This document shows positions 10,645 through 21,276 of a stretch of 64,000 bases of DNA, one piece after another. Both the position numbers and the translations under genes were made by a program. The notes beneath the pieces are model-generated. The model worked only from the letters and a program-made list of their open reading frames with translations, was not told where the DNA came from and searched no databases. The stretch lies in assembly GCF_022581195.2 (NCBI RefSeq), contig NC_061482.1:3472001-3536000 (forward strand), given 5' to 3'. Every line of letters starts with the position of its first letter. The stretch's first letter is position 1. Origin of the DNA: Helicoverpa zea (Eukaryota > Arthropoda > Insecta > Lepidoptera > Noctuidae).

Positions 10645-13350
10645 ATGTATATTTTTATTTCGATGGCTGTTCTTCCTCTAGTTGCTCGGTTTATAACATG
10701 TGAATGTAAGTTTTGTTTTTTATTTTTTTTTATTTTGATGATTATTTAAGTCCTATTTATCAAATTATAAAACAATCAAGTTTCAGTAGATCATTGTTTT
10801 TCTGAATAGTCAGGACCCTCATTTATGCCTAAAGCGCAGGCCACACCGACAGCTAGCTGGCTGTGTGGCTTGCGCTTTAGGGTGTGTTCAAATCAAACTG
10901 ACTGTCTGCCGCCGAATGTGAGTGAACGTTACGCAGTACATTGTACCTACCTATTTCCAAACATACCTACTCACTTTTTCGTTCGCATCTAACCGACGAT
11001 ACGTTATACGTAATGCATAGAATGCTGACATTTTGCGGCTGACAGTCATTTTGGTTTCTCAGCCTTATCCCAATTATTTCGCGGGTTTGTCGTGAAAGTT
11101 TTTTTCTTCCATTAACTGCTGTGTGATATCATCTCGCTTGTAATATTCTTTATAGCTGTAATAGATTTCACACGATCCATCGCATCTTAACCTACAGTTA
11201 TCCAAATTTTCAAAACAAACATCACCGTAAAACAAATCATCTCTTATAAATACCAAAACAATCATGTTTTATTGAAATACGACCTTTCTTGCAAATAAAA
11301 TTCGCACGCAAGTATCAGCATCTGACGAGATTTAGTTTTTCTTTTCATATTAGGTTTGAGATGTAATTTTTGAATGGTGGGAATTCCTCTGTGCATCGGA
11401 TAATTAGGTTGAGCTTTCTGAAACAAAGTAACAGAAAGCTGGTGCATATTTAAATAACTAGTATTTAAATAATTGCAACTATTGCAATATACAAAATAAA
11501 AAGATAGAGAGATTTTAAAATGGAAAACCTGATAAAGTCTTGGCTTAAACTTATCAGATTTTTTTCTGACAGAAAAACTAACTTTTGATTTAAATATCTG
11601 GAACCCTTTACCTGACAATCAGATAACCAAAAGAACCATCAGAATAATCATCAGATAAGTATTGACACTTTATTGTTATCCAGTGGAAGCGGGACATAAA
11701 GTTATCGTTGAACACATAGGTAGGCCGTAAGAAAAACCACGGTTGAAGTTGGAAAGAGCATCAATAGGCAAAGCTATAGTTTTTAAACAAATAGTTTTTC
11801 TGCAAGTCTCCCTAAGCATCATAGCAAAACTTTGTAGTAACCAGCCATCTTACGCTCTGAGGGATGCATGCAAGATAGAAAATCGTCAGTTATATATATT
11901 ACTAGCCAGCGGCTTCGCCCGCGTGGTGTGTTGATAATAAGTAGCCTATGTGTTAATCCAGGGTAGCACCTATCTACATACCAAATTTCAATCAAATCGG
12001 TCCAGCTGTTTTTGCTTGATTGAATAGCAAACATACATCCATACATACTCACAAACTTTCAGATCTATAATAGGTATAAAAATGAATCGCAAAAAAAAAA
12101 TAGGGTAAAGTAGAAAAGTCAGTTGACGGGAGCGAAGCCGCGGGCAAAAGCTAGTTTATAATATAAGTAGAATAGTAGGATGTATTACCTATAGTCCCGT
12201 TATTAAAATCGTCTTCCATTGTGGTTTTTTTTCTTTAGCCACGAAAGAACCACTAGACGATGTTCAATCAAAATCCACGATCAGAATCCCGATAAACGAA
12301 GCTTCCACATCCCCAGATCCATCGAATACATTGAACGAACCATCTCTTTGGGATAATCGGCCAACGCATATCAATAAGGTAAGTTATTTTAATCTAGTTA
12401 AAACACACTGCACTATAAATAATTTTACACACAAAAGAACTTGTGAAATTGGAGCAAATGTATAGTTTATATTATACTTTTTCGCAGCCACCACAAGACT
12501 GGGTAGATAATAGTAATACGAGATATAAAATTTTACTAAGAGCTCCGCATTCTTTAACGAAGCTTGCCAAAACGCTGTCATTAGGATTTGATCCTTCGTT
12601 TAGTAAGGTAAGTTATTTCAAATAAACTTTGCTCGATCCGCGTACTTACCTATACAAATGCATTAAAAGAAAGTGCGTGTACATAACTGTTGGTACTAAA
12701 CTGATTAGATATTGCACCTAAGTACAATTACCTATAAATATCTTTTATATAACAAACGAGTTACTTCAATCTCATGAAACTTGTATTTTCATTTAACAGG
12801 ATTACTTTGAGCCCTTCGAAAGACGACCGAGGCCGGTCACTCTAGTATCTTTTCGTAAGAATGGACTTGCATCGCGACATATGATCAAAGTAAGTGTTAC
12901 TTCTTACGAAGTAGGTAACTATTAAGTTGTCTGTGGTGATACACTTATGTAAGAAAAGAAAAAATGGTCAATTAAAAATAGCTCTCCTCGACAGCTGTTA
13001 CAGAAACCCTTTTAAAAAAAAGATTCAGACTTCCATTCACCCATTAAAACGAGCAATAAACAATAATTACACTGATCCTTCTTGGTCTATTCCTATACCC
13101 GCAGAATCTTTAAGGAACTATATCCATATGAAAATACCTACGTTAAATTGCCTTCTATTTATTTAGTCATCAATACATTCACATTTGTGTCGGTTTTAAA
13201 GCTTTAACATAGATGCCTGCCTGTTTGATATAAAAAACTTTTTGTCTTTCTCTACAGTACGCAGACGACGAAAACTCATCAGAGGTAGCAGAGCTTCAGT
13301 CACCATTTAACGAAGTCAGTAATTTTTGGCAAAATGAACAATTTTATTAG
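10645..13350 (+). CDS. Small secreted protein, unknown function, five exons
   Basis: Exons are 10645-10705, 12239-12378, 12488-12607, 12800-12889 and 13258-13350. Every junction has GT-AG borders (donors mostly GTAAGT) and the phases match (1,0,0,0), giving 167 residues. Exon 1 encodes almost only a signal peptide (MYIFISMAVLPLVARFITC). The mature part is polar, begins TKEPLDDVQSK, has no cysteine, and includes a basic stretch near YFEPFERRPRPVTLVSF and an end at FNEVSNFWQNEQFY. No known domain is recognised. A secreted, fast-evolving product fits, but the role is open. AATAAA lies at 13647-13652. It shares strand and small size with its neighbours at 8343 and 21881. The model would fail if any junction is not used in RNA. 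Confidence 0.72.
10828..10881. repeat. Short palindrome (MITE remnant)
   Basis: CCTAAAGCGCAGGCCACAC is mirrored by GTGTGGCTTGCGCTTTAGG across a central GCTAGC. It lies in intron 1 of the 10645 gene. Confidence 0.7.
10879..11065. mobile_element. MITE with about 35-bp imperfect TIRs
   Basis: The left end (gtgttcaaatcaaactgact) is mirrored by the right end (gacagtcattttggtttctc). The element at 37625-38495 has the same ends, so this is a repeated family. Confidence 0.65.
11901..12155 (+). mobile_element. Lep1-like repeat and fragment
   Basis: Starts ctagccagcggcttcgcccg and contains the block accaaatttcaatcaaatcg. A reverse-oriented end (gcgaagccgcgggcaaaagc) follows at 12130. It lies just upstream of exon 2 of the 10645 gene. 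Confidence 0.55.
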
Positions 13351-13646
13351 TAGTAGGTATCTATAGGAAGTTGACCCTAGGTATAAGCAGTTCATCCATT
13401 TAAGATCGCCTTTCAACTTTGCATGCATTTTTGTAATACCCTTGCAGTACAAACTTAATCGTGTATTGTAGTTTCGCCATATCTGTGTGTCCGTCCGTCC
13501 GTCCGAGGAAAATCTGATGACCATTAGCACCAGAGAGCTGTTTGGTAACAATATGTATGTACATACATCAATGAACCCAACAAAGTGGTAAAAAAAATGT
13601 TTTGTAGTTACTACATCGTTCGTAAGTCAGAAAGAAGAGTACTAGC

Positions 13647-13652
13647 AATAAA
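13647..13652 (+). terminator. Polyadenylation signal of the 10645 gene
   Basis: AATAAA, about 300 bases after the stop codon; a candidate only. Confidence 0.4.
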
Positions 13653-13690
13653 CGATTTTTTCATTAAAAAGAAAAAAAGATATTCTTCCT

Positions 13691-14287
13691 CTGGGGCCCG
13701 ATTCTTCTAAGTTAATAATGTCAAAATTGAACCGCAATAGCAGTCTTTGCCTCATTTACATTCAGCCCTTATCGCTGCTCCTCGCGCTGCCGGCAATAAT
13801 TCCCTAAATACTGCTGTGGCAGGATCGAGGGATATGTATGTTTACATACTTTCAAGTTGCGGCATCGGTAGACGTTGAAATTTTTGCAGCGTCCGCGCTG
13901 TGTCTTTTAGCGATACATAATTATGTGCGTCAGTTAAAAATAAATCAAATGAAAAAAAGAAAAGACTTAGTAGAAGATGGTGGATGATATCTATTCATCG
14001 TGATTGAACTTTTTAATTCATTGTGTTTGTCTTTCTTTGCTTAAAATAATATTTTATTGAGCTTGAGCAGAATCTAAACACGCCCTACCGCTCGCGCTGC
14101 CGGTCCTTTGAAGTCCGCACTAAAAACCGCTCTTTTGGGGAGCGCTGGGCAGCGTGGCATTAAGCAGTGGCATGAGAAGTATACGTTTACATACTCGTCC
14201 TGCCCACTTCCCTGCTCACTACAGCTGAATGTAAATGAGGCATTTATCATGTTTAGCCTTAGCGGGCATTCTGGGGCCCGATTCAGG
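13691..14287. repeat. Composite repeat with internal inverted arms
   Basis: Bounded by two direct copies of ctggggcccgattc. Inside, gcctcatttacattcagc (about 13757) and its exact reverse complement (about 14224) form 18-bp inverted arms. The outer motif matches the ends of the MITE family at 41882 and 62053. Probably a damaged or nested MITE. Confidence 0.5.
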
Positions 14288-14470
14288 CCGGCTTACACGA
14301 TAACGTACTACTTATTTCATTCAAGTCGGTCAAGCGGTTTTCGCATGAAAGTCTGGCAGATAGGTAGTCAGAATTACTATTATTCATTTAGGTCTAATAT
14401 TAGTAAGGATTAAGTTAAGTTTTTTTTTTTTTTTAATTCGTTTATATATTTTTTTTTTGTAGTGTATATA

Positions 14471-14533
14471 TGTTACCGGCAATCTGTATAATTCAGGTAT
14501 TCTATACAATACCCAGGCAATGTATATAATACC
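14471..14533 (+). repeat. Left TIR of the Ginger-like element
   Basis: The first 22 bp are identical to the right end; one base of length difference follows, then near-identity for a further 40 bp. Copies of the motif CAGGCAATGTATATAATACC continue inward to about 14660. Confidence 0.85.
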
Positions 14534-14930
14534 TGGGGCGTCCAGGCAATGTATGAAATATTATGGATATTATTGTTCATTAGATACTTTACCTAGGTAA
14601 TGTATATAATTCCTAGGGATTGTATAGATTACCTGATGGTGCATCGGCAATGTGTAAAATAAATCGATTTTGGTCTATATTTATCAATTTTGACAGGCCT
14701 ACCTATAAAATGACGTGCAAATAAAACATGTTCCATTACTTAAAATCAACTTTATTAAAATTAACAATTAAAGTGCTCCTTAAAATAATTGTTCTTCAGA
14801 AGAATTAAGAATTACTACAAAAGATTTATTTAATCTTAACTTACCTACTAGGCCCTATACAAGGATAGATAGGTCTAATGTCTAATCAAAATTAAGTATA
14901 AAAAAAATCTTTATTCTTAAAATCTTTATT

Positions 14931-15693
14931 CTTACATGAGGAACTATCATGACATTTTGTACGTAATAAGCATAAAAAACTAAGAAACAAAACAATTCTG
15001 TAAACATAATAAGTAGGTCTTCTGCCTAATAAAAATTAAGTTAAAAAACTATTTGTTCTTACATGAGGAACTATCATGACATTTTGTACGTAATAAGCAT
15101 AAAAAACTAAGAAACAAAACAATTCTGTAAACATAATAAGTAGGTCTTCTGCCTAATAAAAATTAAGTTAAAAAACTATTTGTTCTTACATGACATTTTG
15201 TACGTAATAAGCATAAAAAACTAAGAAACAAAACAATTCTGTAAACATAATAAGTAGGTCTTCTGCCTAATAAAAATTAAGTTAAAAAACTATTTGTTCT
15301 TACATGAGGAACTATCATGACATTTTGTACGTAATAAGCATAAAAAACTAAGAAACAAAACAATTCTGTAAACATAATAAGTAGGTCTTTTGCCTAATAA
15401 AAATTAAGTTAAAAAACTATTTGTTCTTACATGACATTTTGTACGTAATAAGCATAAAAAACTAAGAAACAAAACAATTCTGTAAACATAATAAGTAGGT
15501 CTTCTGCCTAATAAAAAATAATTTAAAAAACTATTTGTTCTTACATGAGGAACTATCATGACATTTTGTACGTAATAAGCATAAAAAACTAAGAAACAAA
15601 ACAATTCTGTAAACATAATAAGTAGGTCTTCTGCCTAATAAAAATTAAGTTAAAAAACTATTTGTTCTTACATGAGGAACTATTATGACATTT
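14931..15693 (-). repeat. Tandem array, 127/114-bp units, derived from the integrase gene end
   Basis: Units start at 14931, 15058, 15185, 15299, 15426, 15540 and 15667. Spacings are 127, 127, 114, 127, 114 and 127 bp; the shorter form lacks 13 bp (ggaactatcatga). The last unit overlaps the final codons and stop of the integrase gene, so the array is an expansion of the gene's 3' end and flank. Confidence 0.92.
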
Positions 15694-17631
15694 CGAAGTG
15701 CATAAAATCTTACTTTTAAGACAAGAACACTTTTTAGTATCGCAGTGTTTTTTGCAACTACATTTGACAAATCCCTGACCTGTCCCCGTAGATTGCTGAG
15801 TCGCAACTGTACGGAGTGTCGTTTCTAGATTAGGTACGTCTTCTTTTTTAAGTAATTCTTGATGACAAACTGTAAACTGCTGTCTTGAATACAATGTCTT
15901 AACAACGCCTTGCTTTGTGCCTAGTTGATAAAGTTCGTCATCTGTTTTCTGTAGGACTACAGCTAGTATATTGCGAGCATCACCGCGACCTCTGTCGACT
16001 TCCGGAACAGGGATTCTTACAGTGGTACCCAACGCTACTGGGGGGAATTTTTTTTCAGAAGTTTTAAGCATTTTCTGAGCTTGCTCTGTCAAATTATCTT
16101 TGGAACTGATGCGGTTTTCTACAGCTAAAGCGTTTTTTGCACATAAAGGGCAAACAACTTTAGAACCACAGCCTTCAGCCATATTTTTTTCCGGAGCAGC
16201 ACAAATAGCATGAATAGGTCTATTGCACATTCTACACGAATGAGCACCTGTTGTCTCTTCGGAACAAACGCAGCACACGAGTGGAGTACTTAACTCTCTA
16301 AAACTCAGATCATTTAACGGTTGATCATTTACCTCAGAAGGAACATCTTCAACATTCGCAGGCTTATCAGAAATCTCGTTACTTGGTATAGTCATGTGTT
16401 CATCATGCGCACTTTGAACATTTAAAGCTTCATTATGGATCTCAGCACTTTCGATGGCAGGGCTTTGTTGGTGTTGAGCCTGTAGAGGTTGATTTTGTGC
16501 CCCAGCTGGATCTACTATTACAGGTCCTGAAGATTCTGAAGCAATGGGTATACTTGGTGATGAATTAATTACATTTTCTAAATCCTCTTCACTTTCTAGG
16601 TTGTAAGTATCAACGAGAGGCAAAGATATACCGACTTTTATTTTAGATCCAAAAAGAGCTTCATAAGGTGTTCTTTTTATACCTGAATGAAACGCTCTAT
16701 TCTTCATGAGTTGGACAAATCGCAGACTATCACTCCAACGTTCGCTATCATTATCTTGCATCCAAGTTGTTTGCATGTTTTCGATGTCCTGGTTCGCTCT
16801 TTCGACACTCCCCTGACTTTGGGAATGTCTAGGCTTGCCATGCACAATTTTTAAGGTTGGCCAGTATGTTTTAAGACTGCTTACAATTTGGTTTGAAAAT
16901 TCTCTACCGTTGTCTGATTGTAGGATTGCTGGTGCACCAATCAGTGTAAAAATATCCAGTAAATTGTACGCTACTTCCTCCGCGCGTTTTGTTTTCAGTG
17001 CTCTTAAAATTACAAACTTCGTCAGGTGATCCTGATATACCATAACAAATTTATATTCCCGGTCTGGATGAGACTGATAGTCAATCAAATCTACTTGACA
17101 GCGAGAATTAAATTCAGATGAAAGTATGGGCTTGACGACGATCCCTTTTTTTATTCCTCTTTGTTTTTGCTGGCACGGTTCGCAAAGTTGCAGATATAGT
17201 TCAACATCGTGGCGAGTTATATTCTTGTATCGTGTAGAAAGCTCCTTCAGCATTCGGTCTCGTCCGCCATGGCCGATGCTCTGATGTGCGTCGTGAAGTA
17301 CTTGGAATAATTCACTATCAGTGACGTAGTATATAATATTGGTATTCGGTGTATTCACAGGAAATATCAACTTATGTTTTTGACCAACAGTTATAAAATC
17401 ATAATGCTTCAATAACCAGTAATCCCGGGGTGACTTCTTTTCGGCTGTTTTCGCATTTTTTATTTCTTCTAATAATTGTTGATACCGTTGATCGTCAATA
17501 AATGTGCGATTTTTAGTACTTGCTGCGTGTCTTTTAATTCGCAATTGTGAACAAAACCTTTCTCTCATCTCAGATATTCGTTGATCGGCTGTCATTTTTA
17601 ATGAAATAAATTCACTAACGAAAAGTAACAA
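15658..17631 (-). CDS. Ginger-like integrase/transposase with CXC tail
   Basis: An intact frame of 657 codons; the real start is probably M13 (17595), because the first 12 residues look like leader sequence. Residues 113-153 form an H2C2 zinc module (HQSIGHGG then CEPC). An rve-type catalytic core follows with D181 (QVDLIDYQ), D240 (LQSDNGREF) and E277 (QSQGSVERAN), a D-36-E spacing as in retroviral-type integrases. A Gln/Ser-rich linker leads to a PHD/RING-like Cys-His cluster (CCVCSEETTGAHSCRMC) around 450-500, and the C terminus is a CXC-like motif (CSCKKHCDTKKCSC). This layout matches proteins annotated as KRBA2-like or SCAND3-like in insects, which come from Ginger transposons. The enzyme would cut and join the TGT ends. 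No internal stop or frameshift is seen. Confidence 0.85.
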   Translation of the reverse strand: MLLFVSEFISLKMTADQRISEMRERFCSQLRIKRHAASTKNRTFIDDQRYQQLLEEIKNAKTAEKKSPRDYWLLKHYDFITVGQKHKLIFPVNTPNTNIIYYVTDSELFQVLHDAHQSIGHGGRDRMLKELSTRYKNITRHDVELYLQLCEPCQQKQRGIKKGIVVKPILSSEFNSRCQVDLIDYQSHPDREYKFVMVYQDHLTKFVILRALKTKRAEEVAYNLLDIFTLIGAPAILQSDNGREFSNQIVSSLKTYWPTLKIVHGKPRHSQSQGSVERANQDIENMQTTWMQDNDSERWSDSLRFVQLMKNRAFHSGIKRTPYEALFGSKIKVGISLPLVDTYNLESEEDLENVINSSPSIPIASESSGPVIVDPAGAQNQPLQAQHQQSPAIESAEIHNEALNVQSAHDEHMTIPSNEISDKPANVEDVPSEVNDQPLNDLSFRELSTPLVCCVCSEETTGAHSCRMCNRPIHAICAAPEKNMAEGCGSKVVCPLCAKNALAVENRISSKDNLTEQAQKMLKTSEKKFPPVALGTTVRIPVPEVDRGRGDARNILAVVLQKTDDELYQLGTKQGVVKTLYSRQQFTVCHQELLKKEDVPNLETTLRTVATQQSTGTGQGFVKCSCKKHCDTKKCSCLKSKILCTSKCHNSSSCKNK

Positions 17632-17686
17632 AAGTATCGTAAGGATTACTCAATGAACTCATTACATGCTACGCGCGTCCTCCCGC

Positions 17687-17691
17687 CAGCG
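17687..17691 (+). repeat. Left 5-bp TSD of the RAG1-like element
   Basis: CAGCG, repeated at 21277-21281 directly after the right end of the element. Confidence 0.85.
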
Positions 17692-17727
17692 CACTAACGT
17701 AGATTTGAGCGATTTAGCTGGCCAAAA
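17692..17727 (+). repeat. Left TIR of the RAG1-like element
   Basis: 36 bp beginning CACTAACGTAG. It differs from the right TIR at three positions between bases 15 and 18. Confidence 0.88.
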
Positions 17728-17953
17728 ATATTTTACATTGTATTTCGTTTTTTGTAGCTTTATTTTATCATTTAATGTTGTTTTTGTATATAGTAAGCAT
17801 TGTATTTTGTATAATAAACATGATTTAATGAAAAAAACAGCAAATAATTCAAAAAATATTAAGAATATTATATATTTTTATTATAAAAGCAGTTATAACA
17901 TTTTTTAATGTATTTATTTCAAAATTATGCTACATTACATTATTAAAAAAATT

Positions 17954-19929
17954 TTACTCCTCACTTTCTGAATCAGATATATCAGATTGTGTGTTTGGTT
18001 CAGCTGGTAGTAACATATTTATTGCTTCTGGACAAAATGATCTTGCTTTTATGTTTTTTTTTATTTGTCTCATGCTGCTTAATAGTGGATCCGAACTCAA
18101 CAATAATCTATTGTAAACATCAAAATTGCAATTCTCCCTTGAAAATTTTCTAGCATAATTTTCCCGATATAACCGAAAATGTTTGTTTCGTGCTTCGGCT
18201 GCCTCCTCTGACAACTGTCCTATTGGCAATAATGCATTTTCAATAATTTCTCCGCCATGTATTAATATTTTATGCATGGTCGGAGTCATGGGATGCCAAC
18301 CGTAAAGATCACAATACAATCTGGCCGTTGCCATAGCATAGTCATCGAATTTTTGGGTGTCTATTTTATGACCACTTGAAATAGTTTCCAGAATAACTTT
18401 TAATCTATAGATGAAATTAAAATCAACTTTTGTTATGTCGGCAGCCAATTGCGGGTTTTCAAAAAATCTCCTACTTGTATTGCCATCATTTGTATTGCCG
18501 AAATTAGCTTTTGGCATGTCTACCAACAACCCAGTTTCAATGCGAAATCTTTCTTGAATATTTCTTTTTGTTTGTGTTTCTAACTCTTTTTCTTCTTTGG
18601 ATCTCTTTTCCCTATATTTTTTTACGGGTAATTTGTACGCCAGATGTAAAACGCTTTCGAAAAATCGAATCCTAGCGTGCAGTACAGATAGTCCAAAGTC
18701 TAAAGCTTTGGAACTTGTCTGTAACTTTTGTGCCAGATTATTAAAATCTTTAGATGTGGCTCCACAAATATAACACTTACTCGTCGATTTGGTATCGGTT
18801 GCAGCATTACACACCTTGCCATCCACCATTGTCATCTTAAATAATTGTTCGAAGATAAATTTTTTCTCATGTAATATAACTTCTGTAGGCGTCAACTTTT
18901 TAATAGCATCTTCGACATAACTTATTTCCTGTTTCGTCACATCCACCGATTCTTTAACAAACCGAAACCTTATTGGTCTACAATATCTAGGCGAAGATGG
19001 TGTAGGGTTTTGCCATATATTTTTTTCCCTTCTTTTCCACAAGTTATTCTAAGAGGAACAAAAGAGCTCATAAACATATTGGAGTCTGTGTCTGTAGCAT
19101 CTTCGAATCTTTGCTTATATTTAGCCTGTTGTGATCCATCACAGCCCCACTTACAAATAACTTTTAAGGAATTCCGTTCATTATCATTAAGTGAACAGAG
19201 GATTTCTTCAAGCGCTATAGATAAACGAGTAATTGTGTTATCAATAAGACTCTGTAGACTGCTTTCCGCACAGGTGCTTGTGATCCTTATACAATCCTTG
19301 GGCGGGTAACATTCTTTTTTTGCCTTGAGTAACACATCATAGCATGGATAAAGTGATTTATTTGTGTTTCTAATAATTTCATATTGTCGCCTAGTTAAAT
19401 CCGCTTCGACAAACATTGACAAGGCTTGTAGTGGTGTAACAAGACAACAAACTGCATGTTCTGCTTTATTGTATTTTCTGGCAGTTGAAGAATTCGTAAT
19501 ATCTCGAAGTATTTTTGAAGCGTTTCTTTTTCCTTGAGTCTGTAGTGTTGTGTGTGCTGCATGAACTATAGCATCCTCACTGAAACTAGAGCGCATTTCT
19601 TCAGTTTTCCTTCGTTTAGACCTCTCACTACATTCCTCAAATGATTTAGATGGCCGGCCCGGTCGATTTCCAACATTTTTCGGAAGTTCAAATATTCCGC
19701 TTAACCAACTCTCATTATTTTTGAGGAATTCAGCTTCTTTCCTATGAGCTTTAGACCATCTCTCTTTCATACCTGCTTTAAAATATCCAAATCTACGTTT
19801 TAAACTGCTAATACTATCAGGCGTGTCACCATAATGGGTCAAAAGGTAGTTTTCTAGATAATTTAGTTTTTCCTCAAGATTAGATAGATCTTGCTGTTGC
19901 ATTTTATTGAAAAGATAATGCCGGGTCAC
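17954..19929 (-). pseudogene. RAG1/Transib-like transposase, split by a one-base frameshift
   Basis: Two overlapping minus-strand frames, 19929-18970 (319 codons) and 19042-17954 (362 codons), read as one protein of roughly 660 residues. The frame changes at a run of seven A (plus-strand T run, 19020-19026); one missing A would explain it. Visible landmarks match the order of the RAG1 core: a first Asp in KWGCDGSQQAKYKQRF; after the shift, a second Asp in MVDGKVCNAA shortly before a CYICGAT zinc motif; then NDGNTSRRFFENP; and MHKILIHGGEIIENALLPIG leading to the last acidic site in LSEEAAEARNKHFR. The N-terminal part is basic and may bind DNA. It would cut at the CAC ends. Lost activity is likely unless frameshifting or an assembly error accounts for the break. 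Confidence 0.75.
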
Positions 19930-20383
19930 TATTTTTACACCAGAGGTACCTTAAGCAAAAGAAAATGCACTTTGTTACATTTTAAAGAAAAGAGTATTTT
20001 ATTTTTGTATGAACTTCAAATCTTAAAAAGCCTGTAAGTCGGACATCCGCAGCTATCCGCAGCCAAAAAATATGTCGTAAGCTAGTTGAATATGTCTAAT
20101 ATCTAAAACTAAAAAAAATATTACGCGGTCGAACGCGATAATATAACAAAATTGTGTTTAAACAAGAAAATTACTAAAAAAATATTTTGCTTTCACACCC
20201 TCTTTTAAAATTGAAATAATACTATAAAAAATTAAGTGATCACACTTAAAATACATTAAAATATAATAACTGTTACCTGCACAACTCGATTCCATCACAA
20301 TAGTTGCTTAATATCAATTAGAGAGCACAAAAATAATTTTTCTTTAATACCGTCTACTGAGATCTCTAAAAACGTATAAAGTA

Positions 20384-21099
20384 AAAGGACAATGGGCAGA
20401 TTGGTATACCCCACCAATAGCAATGTCATATATATCATTGGATAGGCCTTTTTATGTAGAACAATATTTACTATGACAGCTTTGCTGAAATGTTTGTCCG
20501 TTCTGAGATATAGATCAAAAACTGTGCAAAAGTTAGAACTAAGTAATCTATTGATAACTCAAGTTTTTAAAGGAAAATCTAAGAACTACTAAGTGTAAGT
20601 CTTGTATATGAAAGAAAATCAGATTACAGTATTGATTAGCATCAGTTTTAAGATTGTTTGTTATCTATATCTCAGAACGGACAAACAATAGAACAAAGCT
20701 GTCATAGTAAATGTTGTTCCAGTTAAAAAGACCTATCCAATGATATGTATGACTTTCCTATTGGTGCGGTTTCTCACTACGCCCAACATCCAGTTGGTAC
20801 AATAAAAGGTTGAAATGCTACATAATAGTAACAATTATGGATCCTAACGGGCACAGTAGTACTTACAAGACTTAAAGTTATTAGTACTCAGATTTTCCTT
20901 TAAAAACTTGAGGTATCAATAGATTACTTAGTTCTAACTTTAGCACAGTTTTTGATCTATATCTCAGAACGGACAAACATTTCAGCAAAGCTGTCATAGT
21001 AAATCTTGTCCTACATAAAAAGGCCTATCCAATGATATATATGACATTCCTATTGGTCGGGTATACCAGGTCCCATATATTTGTGCCCATTGTCCTTTG
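20384..21099. repeat. Long imperfect hairpin repeat inside the RAG1-like element
   Basis: The left arm (about 20385-20610) is mirrored by the right arm (about 20866-21099) over some 230 bp at high identity, with outer ends AAAGGACAATGGGCA. A third partial copy lies in the loop (about 20665-20775). It may be a MITE inserted into the element or a foldback part of it. Confidence 0.8.
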
Positions 21100-21240
21100 C
21101 ACTAAGGTCAAGTTCTAACTTCTGGTGCAAGCGCATATCGCATGTTTGGTGGGTAGATGTGGTAAATTCTTGTTGCTGGGATACTCCTCTTTCCATTTTA
21201 CCCACAATTTGATGATAAACTTTAAAAAAAAAAAAAAAAC

Positions 21241-21276
21241 TTTTGGCCAGCTAAATCGGTTTAATCTACGTTAGTG
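21241..21276 (-). repeat. Right TIR of the RAG1-like element
   Basis: Reverse complement of the left TIR at 33 of 36 bases. TSD CAGCG follows at 21277-21281. Confidence 0.88.

Larger units (their letters stand above)
17692..21276 (-). mobile_element. RAG1/Transib-like DNA transposon nested in the Ginger-like element
   Basis: A 3585-bp element. Its 36-bp TIRs (17692-17727 and 21241-21276) start CACTAACGTAGATT and end CGATTTAGCTGGCCAAAA, with 33 of 36 bases matching. It is flanked by the GC-rich 5-bp repeat CAGCG. CAC-starting ends and 5-bp GC-rich TSDs are known traits of the Transib/RAG superfamily, and the gene inside has a RAG1-core-like layout. It inserted 56 bp upstream of the integrase frame, so it separates that gene from the right end of its own element. 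The ends and TSD are seen directly; the family is inferred from motifs. Confidence 0.85.

Noticed and set aside
14931..15660. CRISPR-like regular array
   Set aside because: Units are contiguous 114-127 bp tandem copies without spacers in a eukaryotic transposon.
17954..21276. RAG1-like gene as a second gene of the Ginger-like element
   Set aside because: It has its own TIRs and a 5-bp duplication, so it is a separate insertion.
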